Assembly: GCA_963922235.1 (NCBI GenBank)
Contig: CAWUIJ010000029.1
Span: forward strand, 1 to 25,591
Length of the DNA: 25,591 nt
Origin: Parvularcula sp963922235
GTDB lineage: Bacteria > Pseudomonadota > Alphaproteobacteria > Caulobacterales > Parvularculaceae
Direction: 5' to 3'
The notes beneath the pieces were generated by a model that made no database searches, had not been told where the DNA came from, and saw only the letters and a program-made list of their open reading frames with translations. Each line of letters begins with the position of its first letter. The stretch's first letter is position 1. Of the stretch, positions 8,652 to 15,425 are shown piece by piece. A program made the position numbers and the translations under genes.

Positions 8652-8690
8652 TTCTATGAGGCAAATGATAGAATCCCCTCAATCGGGGAT
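8652..8690. repeat. Two adjacent inverted repeats upstream of holC
   Basis: TTCTAT (8652-8657) and ATAGAA (8668-8673) form an inverted repeat with a 10-base spacer. It abuts a second hairpin-like repeat, ATCCCC (8673-8678) with GGGGAT (8685-8690), whose right arm runs into the holC ribosome-binding region. They could be an operator or an mRNA structure limiting holC translation. Short arms like these also arise by chance. Confidence 0.35.
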
Positions 8691-8700
8691 GGGAAGTCTT

Positions 8701-9138
8701 ATGGTTGATGTTTTCTTTTACCACCTCGAACGCAGCGCTCCCCATGAGGTGTTGCCCAGCTTGCTTGAGAAGACGCTCAAACGGGGCTGGCGCGCATTGG
8801 TCAAGCTTGCTGATCGGGAAGCGATGCAGGCGATGGATGAAGCGCTCTGGACCTATCGCGATGAAAGCTTTTTGCCCCACGGCATAGAGGGCGCCGAGCA
8901 GCCGATCCTTTTGAGCTTGGGGGATGAGCCAGAAAACGGAGCGAATGCTGTCTTTCTTGCCCCTGGGACGAGCATGGAGCCGAGCGCGATGACCAAGTTC
9001 GAGCGCTGCGTGCTGCTGTTCACACCGGCCGAAACCCAAGAGGCGCGCGCCCAGTGGAAGACGCTCAAGGCTGAAGGGCATGACGTGACCTATTGGCGGC
9101 AAACGGCGGGCGGTTCGTGGGAGAAGGCGTCAGCGTGA
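8701..9138 (+). CDS. holC: DNA polymerase III subunit chi
   Basis: Chi subunit of the clamp-loader complex, which bridges the polymerase III holoenzyme to single-strand DNA-binding protein through the psi partner. The 145-aa length matches the family. Typical segments are VDVFFYHLERSAPHEVLPSLLEKTLKRGWRALV at the N-terminus (quoted here in part: FFYHL, LLEKTL, RGWRALV), then MDEALWTYRDESFLPHG, and a C-terminal half carrying the strand LLFTPAET. The ATG at 8701 follows GGGAAG. An in-frame ATG at 8689 and an open frame back to 8581 exist, but MVDVFFYH is the family-like start. In many bacteria holC follows pepA. Here it is instead divergent from the ELM1 gene and convergent with the lytic transglycosylase, overlapping it by 9 bases at the 3' end. 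Confidence 0.9.
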   Translation: MVDVFFYHLERSAPHEVLPSLLEKTLKRGWRALVKLADREAMQAMDEALWTYRDESFLPHGIEGAEQPILLSLGDEPENGANAVFLAPGTSMEPSAMTKFERCVLLFTPAETQEARAQWKTLKAEGHDVTYWRQTAGGSWEKASA

Positions 9139-11283
9139 GCCGCCATCTTCGCCCGGCAGGTCTTTGATCATCGCCAAGGGCCGGGTTGGTCCGCCCCCTG
9201 ATGACCTAGGCAGGCCCGCTTCCCAAAGTTGGGGAGCCGGGATCGGCTGTCCCACGGCTGCAAAATCGCTCAGTCCACCACGGGTGAGATCTTCCGCCAG
9301 CTGAATACCAAGCGGCAGTCCATCAAGGCGCGAGCGATAGACTTGCGTGTTCTCAAGGACTCGCATGACGTAGTTGCGCGTTTCGCTGAACGGGATGAGC
9401 TCGATCCAATCAATGGGATCCACATTCGGGTCACGCGGGTCGCCATAGGTCTCAACCCAATCATCCACCCGGTGCGCACCAGCATTGTAAGCTGCGAGGA
9501 CCATCACATAGCTGCCGCCGAACCGCTCAACGAGATGGCTCAAATGCGCGGCGCCGAGGGTGAGGTTATAATCAGGGTCCGTCAAAAGACGGCGTGATGA
9601 ATAGGGAAGGCCTTCTTTGCGCGCTGTGATCCGTGCCGTTGAGTTGATCATCTGCATCAGACCCTTGGCATTGGCGCGGGAGACAGCGTCCACCCGGAAT
9701 TCTGATTCTTGCCTCGAAAGGCCCAGGATCAGCGGCGGTTCTGCAAAGCTGGCCGCGGATGCAGGGATCGGGATCACTGGATAAAGAGCCTCTGGAGTCT
9801 CTAGCCCATTTCTCCGCGCGACCTTCCCCGCACGGACAATCAATTCGTAATTGCCGGCATTGCGGACCATTTCAGAGAAGGCGAGAACCTCGCCCTCCGT
9901 GCGCAATTGCTCATCAAGAGCCAGGGCAAAGCGCCGATAGGTGATCGGCTGCTCGATGGCGTCGAGGATCATGGTCGCGCGGGCGAGGGGGTTGGACATT
10001 AAGGCCTGGCGGTCAGCTGCTGTTGGCTGCCGCTCGGGCGGGAAGCTATAGGCTGTCACGCGGGGGCCCAGGGTCTCGATCGCCATTTGGCCATAGAACG
10101 TAAACGGATAGTCTGCCGCGACGAGATAATGCGAACGTGCCAAATCATCTTGGCCCATCGCCTCATAACTGCGGGCCAACCAGTAATTGCCCCGCGCGAG
10201 GCTGATCGGAGACGTCACGCCAGAGGTCAGGAACGAGAAATGCTTCCGTGCGCGCTCAGGATCGGAAAGGAACCGCAGGGCCGTCCAGCCTGCCATGAAC
10301 TCTGCCTCGGCAAAGTCTGCGCCTTCTTTGAGGCCCGAATAGGCGGACACCGCATAAGCATCGTCAAACCGGCCATTCTTCAGTGCCCAGCGCGCTAAGA
10401 GTTTGCGCTCATAAAACCACGAATTCACATCGCGCAGCTCGTCGGCTTCGAGGGGGGCGAGGGCTGCGATTTCGAACGCTTCATCTTCGCGCTCCTGACG
10501 CCGAAGATAACGGACGAGGTTCAACAGAACGCCAGGATCGCGCTGGGACGAAGCGGGGAGCGCATTGAAGAGATCAGGCCCATTGCTCCGCTCCCGGAGA
10601 AGGGCGACTCGCGCGCCCACTTGTGCTTCGCGGACAGGATCCAAGAGGCCGTCCACGTCCTCGACCCCCGCTGTGGAACGCCGGAACAGCGCGCGGTCGG
10701 CTTTGGCGAAGTGGTCGTCCGTTGTCAGAAGATAGCCAAACTCAGAAATGATTGCGCGACTGTCTTCATTGTTGAAGTTGTGCTCGATCCACGCATTCTT
10801 GATGTACCGCGCCGCGGCACGCTCGCTTCCGATGACGCTCAGTGCCCGTGCGAGGGCCCATTTGGCGTGCCCGGACAAAGGTTCTCGGCCCGCAAAGAAG
10901 GCGATGACGTTGCCCTCTGGTGTATCGTCATCGATCAGCTTCTCACCCTTGCGCTGGACCGTGTTGGGGTTCGGCCAATCGGGATTGCGGTCAAGAAAAG
11001 CATCGTAGCGATCAAGGGTCAGGTCTGGCGCATTGGACATCAAAATTGCCCATTCGCCGATCCTTTTGGCCAGTGGATCGGTGAGCGCCGCCTGGCCAGC
11101 CTTGGCCTCGTCATAAGCACGCTCATCCAGCGCTTCGAACACAGCGCGAAGCTGTTCGGCTTCAACAGAAGAGATGAAGGAGAGCTCGACGCCTTGCGGC
11201 TTCAATGATGGCGCAGGAACAGCCGCCTGCGCCGAGGCAAGGCCTAAGAGAAGAGAAACAAGAAAGAGAAATGCCCGACCCAT
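9130..11283 (-). CDS. Soluble lytic murein transglycosylase (Slt family)
   Basis: Periplasmic enzyme that cleaves the MurNAc-GlcNAc bond of peptidoglycan to give 1,6-anhydro ends. The 717-aa protein starts MGRAFLFLVSLLLGLASAQA, a clear Sec signal peptide. Residues of about 30-480 form the helical superhelix (U-domain-like) typical of Slt70 relatives. The catalytic SLT domain follows, with LGLSRQESEF carrying catalytic Glu526, then AKGLMQMI, GAAHLSHLVERFGGSYVMVL, AAYNAGAHRV and SETRNYVMRVLEN. The reading frame stays open another 1.2 kb upstream, antisense to dapA, but the signal peptide fixes the start at 11283. AGGAT lies 10 bases before the ATG. It is divergent from dapA across 132 bases and overlaps holC by 9 bases at the 3' end. 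A role in cell-wall turnover or insertion of envelope machines is likely. Confidence 0.95.
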   Translation of the reverse strand: MGRAFLFLVSLLLGLASAQAAVPAPSLKPQGVELSFISSVEAEQLRAVFEALDERAYDEAKAGQAALTDPLAKRIGEWAILMSNAPDLTLDRYDAFLDRNPDWPNPNTVQRKGEKLIDDDTPEGNVIAFFAGREPLSGHAKWALARALSVIGSERAAARYIKNAWIEHNFNNEDSRAIISEFGYLLTTDDHFAKADRALFRRSTAGVEDVDGLLDPVREAQVGARVALLRERSNGPDLFNALPASSQRDPGVLLNLVRYLRRQEREDEAFEIAALAPLEADELRDVNSWFYERKLLARWALKNGRFDDAYAVSAYSGLKEGADFAEAEFMAGWTALRFLSDPERARKHFSFLTSGVTSPISLARGNYWLARSYEAMGQDDLARSHYLVAADYPFTFYGQMAIETLGPRVTAYSFPPERQPTAADRQALMSNPLARATMILDAIEQPITYRRFALALDEQLRTEGEVLAFSEMVRNAGNYELIVRAGKVARRNGLETPEALYPVIPIPASAASFAEPPLILGLSRQESEFRVDAVSRANAKGLMQMINSTARITARKEGLPYSSRRLLTDPDYNLTLGAAHLSHLVERFGGSYVMVLAAYNAGAHRVDDWVETYGDPRDPNVDPIDWIELIPFSETRNYVMRVLENTQVYRSRLDGLPLGIQLAEDLTRGGLSDFAAVGQPIPAPQLWEAGLPRSSGGGPTRPLAMIKDLPGEDGGSR

Positions 11284-11349
11284 GGTCCAGACATCCTGAA
11301 TCAAAATTGAACGGAACGCACCCCCTAACCGTTGCACATTGGCTCCATC

Positions 11350-11390
11350 TTGCGACTGGCTGCAGCCCGGCGTAGCCCACCGGGACGCAA
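11350..11390 (+). other. Possible folded leader upstream of dapA
   Basis: Nested complementary arms: TTGCG at 11350-11354 pairs with CGCAA at 11386-11390, and inside them CCCGG at 11366-11370 pairs with CCGGG at 11380-11384. The 3' side reads GGGACGCAAAG, which resembles part of the cyclic-di-GMP (GEMM) riboswitch, but the conserved upstream half (CAC-AGGGCAAACC) is absent. It is therefore not called as a riboswitch. High GC content makes chance pairing plausible. Confidence 0.2.
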
Positions 11391-11415
11391 AGACCCACTT
11401 CGAGGAGAGACCAGG

Positions 11416-12297
11416 ATGGCCCCAGATTGGCTGCGCGGTTCCATGACCGCCATCATCACGCCCTTCAAAGACGGGGTCGTGGATGAGAAAGCCTTCGCCG
11501 CTCTCATTGAAAGGCAAATTGCGGGCCGCACGCAGGCGATCGTTGCGGCAGGCACGACCGGCGAGGCCGCAACCCTGACCGTCGATGAGCATATCGGCGT
11601 GATCGCCAAGGCGGTGGAGATCGCAGACGGGCGGATTCCGGTGATCGGCGGCTGCGGCGCCAATGTGACGGCGGATGCGATTTTTCTTGCTGAAGAAAGC
11701 CAGCGCGTGGGCGCGAAGGGCATCATGGCGACGACCGGCTATTACAATAAGCCGTCGCGTGACGGGCTCTTGGCCCATTACCGGGCACTTGCGGCCGCCA
11801 CGCCGCTGCCGATCGTGATTTATAATGTACCAAGCCGCACGGCCTCGGATCTCACCGAAGATCTCGTGGGAGAGCTGAGCCAGCTCCCCACGGCGGCGGC
11901 GCTCAAAGACGCGAGCGGTGATCTTGCTCGGCAAGCGCGCCACCGGCTTCTCTGTCCTGCAGACTTTCTCTTTCTCTCGGGCGAGGACATCACAGCGGTT
12001 GGGTTCAACGCTATGGGCGGTGTGGGCTGCATCTCGGTGACCGCCAATGTGGCGCCGGCTCTTTGCGCTGATATGCAGGAGGCTTGCGCAGCTGGGGATT
12101 ATGCCAAGGCGCAAGCGCTGCAGGATCGTCTGACCCCGCTCCATGACGCGCTTTTCTCCGACGCGTCGCCAGCGCCTGCGAAATATGCGCTCTTCAAGCT
12201 CGGCCTGATCGAGGAAGAATTGCGCCTTCCGCTCGTCCCAGCGAGCGAAACAGCGCGGAAAGCCGTTGACGCGGCGCTCAAGGATCTCGATCTGTAA
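11416..12297 (+). CDS. dapA: 4-hydroxy-tetrahydrodipicolinate synthase
   Basis: Condenses pyruvate with aspartate semialdehyde, the first committed step to diaminopimelate and lysine, so it feeds peptidoglycan synthesis. The 293-aa protein is a TIM barrel of normal length. Active-site residues are all visible: the GTTGE loop at 46-50, Tyr110 in GYYNKPS, Tyr136 and Arg141 in IYNVPSRT, and Schiff-base Lys164 in AALKDASGD. These sit three positions later than in the Escherichia coli enzyme. The frame is open from 11332, but the ATG at 11416 begins the family sequence and is preceded by GAGGAGAG. smpB follows after 58 bases in the same direction, a pairing seen in other alphaproteobacteria, so the two are probably co-transcribed. 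The divergent neighbour is a lytic transglycosylase, also a peptidoglycan gene. Confidence 0.97.
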   Translation: MAPDWLRGSMTAIITPFKDGVVDEKAFAALIERQIAGRTQAIVAAGTTGEAATLTVDEHIGVIAKAVEIADGRIPVIGGCGANVTADAIFLAEESQRVGAKGIMATTGYYNKPSRDGLLAHYRALAAATPLPIVIYNVPSRTASDLTEDLVGELSQLPTAAALKDASGDLARQARHRLLCPADFLFLSGEDITAVGFNAMGGVGCISVTANVAPALCADMQEACAAGDYAKAQALQDRLTPLHDALFSDASPAPAKYALFKLGLIEEELRLPLVPASETARKAVDAALKDLDL

Positions 12298-12355
12298 CGG
12301 CTCTTTGATCGGCTGGCCCTTAGGGACAGCCTGAACCCGCAAGATTGACGTCACC

Positions 12356-12844
12356 ATGGCCAAGACACCGGAAGCCCCGGGCCGAAAGCTCATCGCCGAT
12401 AACCGGCGCGCTCGCTTCGAGTACAAACTCGGCGACACGATCGAGGCTGGCCTGATCCTGACGGGGACCGAGGTGAAAGCCCTGCGGGAAGGCAAGGCGA
12501 ACATCGCGGAAAGCTATTGCTCGCCCGAAAACGGACCCAACGGGCCGGAGATCTGGCTGATCAACGCGAACATCCCGGAATATTCGGGCGGCAACCGTCT
12601 CAACCATCAACCCAAGCGGCCGCGGAAGCTCCTCCTCCACCGCCGACAGGTGAACCAACTCACCGGCTCGGTGGAGCGTCAGGGTCGGACAATTATCCCC
12701 TTACGGATGGTTTTCAACGAAGACGGCCGCGTCAAGCTTGATATCGCTCTCGCTGAGGGCAAGAAAAACGTCGACAAACGCGAGACCGTCAAAGAGCGCG
12801 AATGGGGCCGGCAGAAACAGCGCTTGATGAAGGATTTCGGTTAG
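12356..12844 (+). CDS. smpB: SsrA-binding protein SmpB
   Basis: Binds tmRNA (ssrA) and delivers it to stalled ribosomes for trans-translation. The 162-aa protein is the normal length. It has the OB-fold core with NRRARFEYKLGDTIEAGLILTGTEVK (in part: LTGTEVKALREGKANI), then the HQPKRPRKLLLHRRQ segment, and a basic C-terminal tail KKNVDKRETVKEREWGRQKQ that becomes helical in the ribosomal decoding centre. The start at 12356 gives MAKTPEAPGRKLIADNRRAR, which fits the family. The ribosome site upstream is weak, so expression may depend on read-through from dapA. I do not see the ssrA RNA gene in the window. Its TAG stop (12842-12844) interlocks with the TAA stop of the convergent secreted-protein gene. 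Confidence 0.97.
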   Translation: MAKTPEAPGRKLIADNRRARFEYKLGDTIEAGLILTGTEVKALREGKANIAESYCSPENGPNGPEIWLINANIPEYSGGNRLNHQPKRPRKLLLHRRQVNQLTGSVERQGRTIIPLRMVFNEDGRVKLDIALAEGKKNVDKRETVKEREWGRQKQRLMKDFG

Positions 12845-13332
12845 CGGATTGCAGGACCCCAAAATCCTTTTGCGTTTCTCACCAACATGGCGGCCACAGC
12901 GACGCCTCCGAAGATGATCATCTCAGGAGGGAGGGGTAAATCTTCTTGATTAAGATCTTCCATGTTGTGTTGACTCTCAAGACTGGCGCCAACCTCAAAG
13001 GCTTCTTCAACCGTCGTGTTGTTTGAGTCTGAGGTGCTCAAGAGCCCCCAGCCAGAAGTGACATCAACGAAAGATGAGGCGTCACCGGGAACACGACCAA
13101 CTCCATCACCGAAGTCGATATCTGAGAAGGTGTCTAAGGACGCGGCTCCTGAAACCAGGTCGCTAAGGCTCGGGTTCAGTTGTGCGGTATCGTAAGAGAG
13201 CGCCTCTTCGGTCCCACTGAACATTCGACCGCCACGATCAAGGGTCTGAGCCCTCGAGACTTCCGTCGCTGCTAGGCTTTGGCTTGCGAATGCTCCGAGG
13301 GTGGAGGCGACCAACAACAATGCTCGGTTCAT
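12841..13332 (-). CDS. Secreted 163-aa protein with possible C-terminal sorting signal
   Basis: I do not recognise the family. From the ATG at 13330-13332 the protein has a signal peptide (MNRALLLVASTLGAFASQSLA, cleavage near SLAAT). An acidic, serine- and threonine-rich middle with no cysteine follows. Near the end a Pro-rich motif LPLPPE leads into a hydrophobic stretch IIFGGVAVAAMLV, then Arg-Asn-Ala-Lys. This signal-peptide/acidic-body/Pro-motif/membrane-helix/basic-residue order resembles VPLPA- or PEP-CTERM proteins handled by exosortases. However, the basic tail is weak and is followed by GFWGPAIR, which is not typical. An alternative is a simple C-terminally anchored envelope protein. 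GGGCAGGG precedes the ATG. The upstream region (13333-13450) is unusually AT-rich for this window and contains a 7-bp-arm inverted repeat. Confidence 0.7.
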   Translation of the reverse strand: MNRALLLVASTLGAFASQSLAATEVSRAQTLDRGGRMFSGTEEALSYDTAQLNPSLSDLVSGAASLDTFSDIDFGDGVGRVPGDASSFVDVTSGWGLLSTSDSNNTTVEEAFEVGASLESQHNMEDLNQEDLPLPPEMIIFGGVAVAAMLVRNAKGFWGPAIR

Positions 13333-13800
13333 AGCCCTGCCCACTGCAATGTTATGACAATTTAAGAGTGTAATCAATCCCAGGTGACATTGCAAGAAGA
13401 GAGTCTAATATACTATAAATATTAGAAAATATTGTTATTTTTTGTGGGATGCGAACATCTCTTGGTGGTGATGATCTTTGCCTCAACGTGAGGGATAAAG
13501 CCTGCGATGGAGCGTTCTCGCGATGAGCGCGGCAGGCTGGTTGCTGTGAAGGTCCCAACCTGTTTTCAACAAGCATATTCCATTTTATGGGCTACAAGGA
13601 ACAATAGTGTGCAGGCGGTCCAAAAATGTGGAGGGACGATTGCCGTCTCTATCACGCGTACATGCGAAAGGTTCCCGCTCCACGGGACTGTGATCTCCTG
13701 ATCATTGGCCTGTCCCCGGATGTCATGGACAAGAGCCGTCTTTGCCACCATCGTTGCGTTTGGACATTTGAATATTGACGATGGGGATAGGGAGGCCAGC
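13333..13800. other. Non-coding, partly AT-rich region
   Basis: About 470 bases with no convincing gene. The part nearest the secreted-protein gene (about 13360-13450) is clearly AT-rich compared with its surroundings and probably holds that gene's promoter, which reads on the minus strand. It contains the inverted repeat listed separately and a TTATTTTTT tract at 13435-13443. Bases 13450-13800 hold only short open frames without ribosome sites, then the upstream region of the cupin gene. I see no tRNA, known small RNA or mobile-element end here. Confidence 0.6.
13404..13426. promoter_or_regulatory. Inverted repeat, possible operator of the secreted-protein gene
   Basis: TCTAATA at 13404-13410 and its exact complement TATTAGA at 13420-13426, with a 9-base AT spacer. 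It is a 23-base dyad in the AT-rich region about 70-95 bases upstream of the 13332 start. On the minus strand the spacer contains TATAGT, which could serve as a -10 element, so a dimeric regulator bound here would block transcription. The role is inferred from position and symmetry only. Confidence 0.45.
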
Positions 13801-14214
13801 ATGAGCCCTATAAGTGCTGACGACATCATCAAAGAGCTCGATCTCTCGCCGCATCCGGAGGGTGGGTGGTACCGGCGGACGTTTGAGGATCCTCGGCAGA
13901 TCGATGGACGGCCTGTGGGCACCGCGATCTACTATCTCTTGAAGGAGGGAGAGCGGTCGCATTGGCACCGGGTCGATGCGTCAGAGCTTTGGCATTATTA
14001 CGCAGGCGACCCACTTTTGCTCCGTGTGGGGCCGGATAAGCACTATCATCTGGGCACAGATTTCAAAAATGGCGAGCAGCCGCAAGCGGTCGTGCCGACG
14101 GGTGCATGGCAGTCCGCCGAGGCGCTCGGCGAATGGACCCTGGTCGGCTGCACTGTCTGTCCAGGGTTCCAGTTTGAAGGCTTCGAACTCGCGCCGCCTG
14201 ATTTTGAGCCTTAA
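13801..14214 (+). CDS. Cupin domain protein, DUF985 family
   Basis: Small cupin-fold protein of the DUF985 (Cupin_5) family, whose biochemical role is not established. The 137-aa protein has the family signature HPEGGWYRRTFEDP near the N-terminus, then AIYYLLKEGERSHWHRVDASELWHYYAGDPL (in part: SHWHRVDASELWH), a likely metal- or ligand-binding His/Glu set. The second half of the cupin follows, VPTGAWQSAE and GCTVCPGFQFEGFEL. There is no signal peptide, so it is cytoplasmic. The frame is open from 13705, but ATG 13801 follows a good GGGAGG site and begins the family-like region. It is convergent with the threonine-synthase-like gene, sharing the four bases TTAA (14211-14214) for both stop codons. 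Confidence 0.9.
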   Translation: MSPISADDIIKELDLSPHPEGGWYRRTFEDPRQIDGRPVGTAIYYLLKEGERSHWHRVDASELWHYYAGDPLLLRVGPDKHYHLGTDFKNGEQPQAVVPTGAWQSAEALGEWTLVGCTVCPGFQFEGFELAPPDFEP

Positions 14215-15425
14215 GAGAACTGTCCGTAGTCGATGGGCTTGGACCGGTCGATGGAGCCGACATCAGCTGTCATTGGGTATTTGAGGCCCGTCGCGCAGTT
14301 GAAAAGAAGGGCGCGGTCGGTCTTGCTGATCAGACCTTGGTCGAGCGACCGCTTGTAGGCCGCATAGGTGGCTGCGCCTTCGGGGCAGAGGAGGAAGCCT
14401 TCGTCCTTGGCAACCTCGGCCCAGGAGGAGAAAATGTCCTCTTCTTCGATCGCCATGGCAAAGCCTTCTGATTCCCTCACAGCACGGAGGATCATGAAGT
14501 CTCCCACAGCCACGGGCACGCGGATGCCAGCTGCGGCCGTGTGCGCATTGTCCCAAAGGGGTGCGTGCTCTTCCCCCTCTTCGAACGCTTTGACGATGGG
14601 CGCGCAGCCGGTGGCCTGCACAGCAACCATGCGCGGGCGGTGGGAGCCGATGAAGCCCATTTGCTCAAGTTCATCGAAGGCCTTCCACATACCGATCAGG
14701 CCCGTGCCGCCGCCGGTGGGGTAGAAGATGACGTCGGGCAGTTCCCAGCCGAGCTGTTCGGCGAGCTCTAGCCCCATCGTCTTTTTGCCTTCGATCCGGT
14801 AGGGCTCTTTCAAGGTTGAAACATCGAACCAGCCGACGGTTTCTTTCCCTTCACCGACGATTTTACCGCAATCGTTGATCAGGCCATTGACGACGTAAAC
14901 ATCCGCCCCCTGAAAAGCGATCTCATCAATGTTCACTTGCGGGGTGTCATCGGGGCAGAAGACCGTGCTTTTGATGCCGGCGGCGCCCGCATAGGCGGCG
15001 AGGGCAGCGCCGGCATTGCCGTTGGTGGGCATCGCCATGTGCTTGATGCCAAACTCCTTCGCCATGGAGACGGCCAGGGCAAGGCCGCGCGCTTTGAAAG
15101 AGCCGGTGGGTAATCGGCCCTCGTCTTTAACGAGAAGTTGGCCTTCGGTGCCGAGCTTCTTCTCCGTGCGCCCCAGGCGAATGATAGGGGTGACGACTTC
15201 TCCCAGCGAGACACGGTTCTCCGCATGCTGAACGGGCAGCAGTTCGCGGTAGCGCCAAAAGCCTTCGGTCCGCTCTCTCAGAAGCTCTTTGGTCAGTGCG
15301 GCTTTCACCTTGTCGAGGTCATAACGGACAATGATCGGGCGCCCCACGCGGGAAAGACCATGGGGCTCCCCCGCAGGATAGTGCTCCCCGGTCATCGCGC
15401 ATTCGAGATGGGTGACGAAGCTCAT
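14211..15425 (-). CDS. Threonine synthase-like PLP enzyme
   Basis: Fold-type II PLP enzyme of the threonine synthase (ThrC, short bacterial/archaeal/plant-like) group, which would convert O-phosphohomoserine to threonine. The 404-aa protein has an N-terminal segment (THLECAMTGEHYPAG, GLSRVGRPIIVRYDL) that looks like a degenerate zinc ribbon with only Cys9 of the usual cysteines kept. The PLP lysine is Lys111 in LPTGSFKARGL. The phosphate-binding loop is GGGTGLIGMWKAF, and NGNAGAALAAYAG is the substrate/PLP Asn loop. This form is usually annotated as threonine synthase, but relatives include cysteate synthase and threonine dehydratases, so the substrate is uncertain. Its ATG overlaps the stop of the upstream aldehyde dehydrogenase (ATGA, 15422-15425), implying translational coupling. 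No thrA or thrB lies nearby. Confidence 0.85.
   Translation of the reverse strand: MSFVTHLECAMTGEHYPAGEPHGLSRVGRPIIVRYDLDKVKAALTKELLRERTEGFWRYRELLPVQHAENRVSLGEVVTPIIRLGRTEKKLGTEGQLLVKDEGRLPTGSFKARGLALAVSMAKEFGIKHMAMPTNGNAGAALAAYAGAAGIKSTVFCPDDTPQVNIDEIAFQGADVYVVNGLINDCGKIVGEGKETVGWFDVSTLKEPYRIEGKKTMGLELAEQLGWELPDVIFYPTGGGTGLIGMWKAFDELEQMGFIGSHRPRMVAVQATGCAPIVKAFEEGEEHAPLWDNAHTAAAGIRVPVAVGDFMILRAVRESEGFAMAIEEEDIFSSWAEVAKDEGFLLCPEGAATYAAYKRSLDQGLISKTDRALLFNCATGLKYPMTADVGSIDRSKPIDYGQFS

Noticed and set aside
11284..12504. Long open frame continuing upstream of the lytic transglycosylase, antisense to dapA and smpB
   Set aside because: The signal peptide at 11283 marks the true start. The upstream residues are Arg-rich mirror-frame sequence opposite two clear genes.
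13507..13701. 64-codon open frame in the non-coding region
   Set aside because: It has no ribosome site, no recognisable domain and an atypical composition.
12356..13800. tmRNA (ssrA) gene near smpB
   Set aside because: I searched the flanking non-coding DNA by eye for tRNA-Ala-like ends and a tag-reading frame and found none.
13566..13922. 118-codon reverse open frame over the cupin start
   Set aside because: It is mostly antisense to a well-supported DUF985 gene and lacks a ribosome site or motif.
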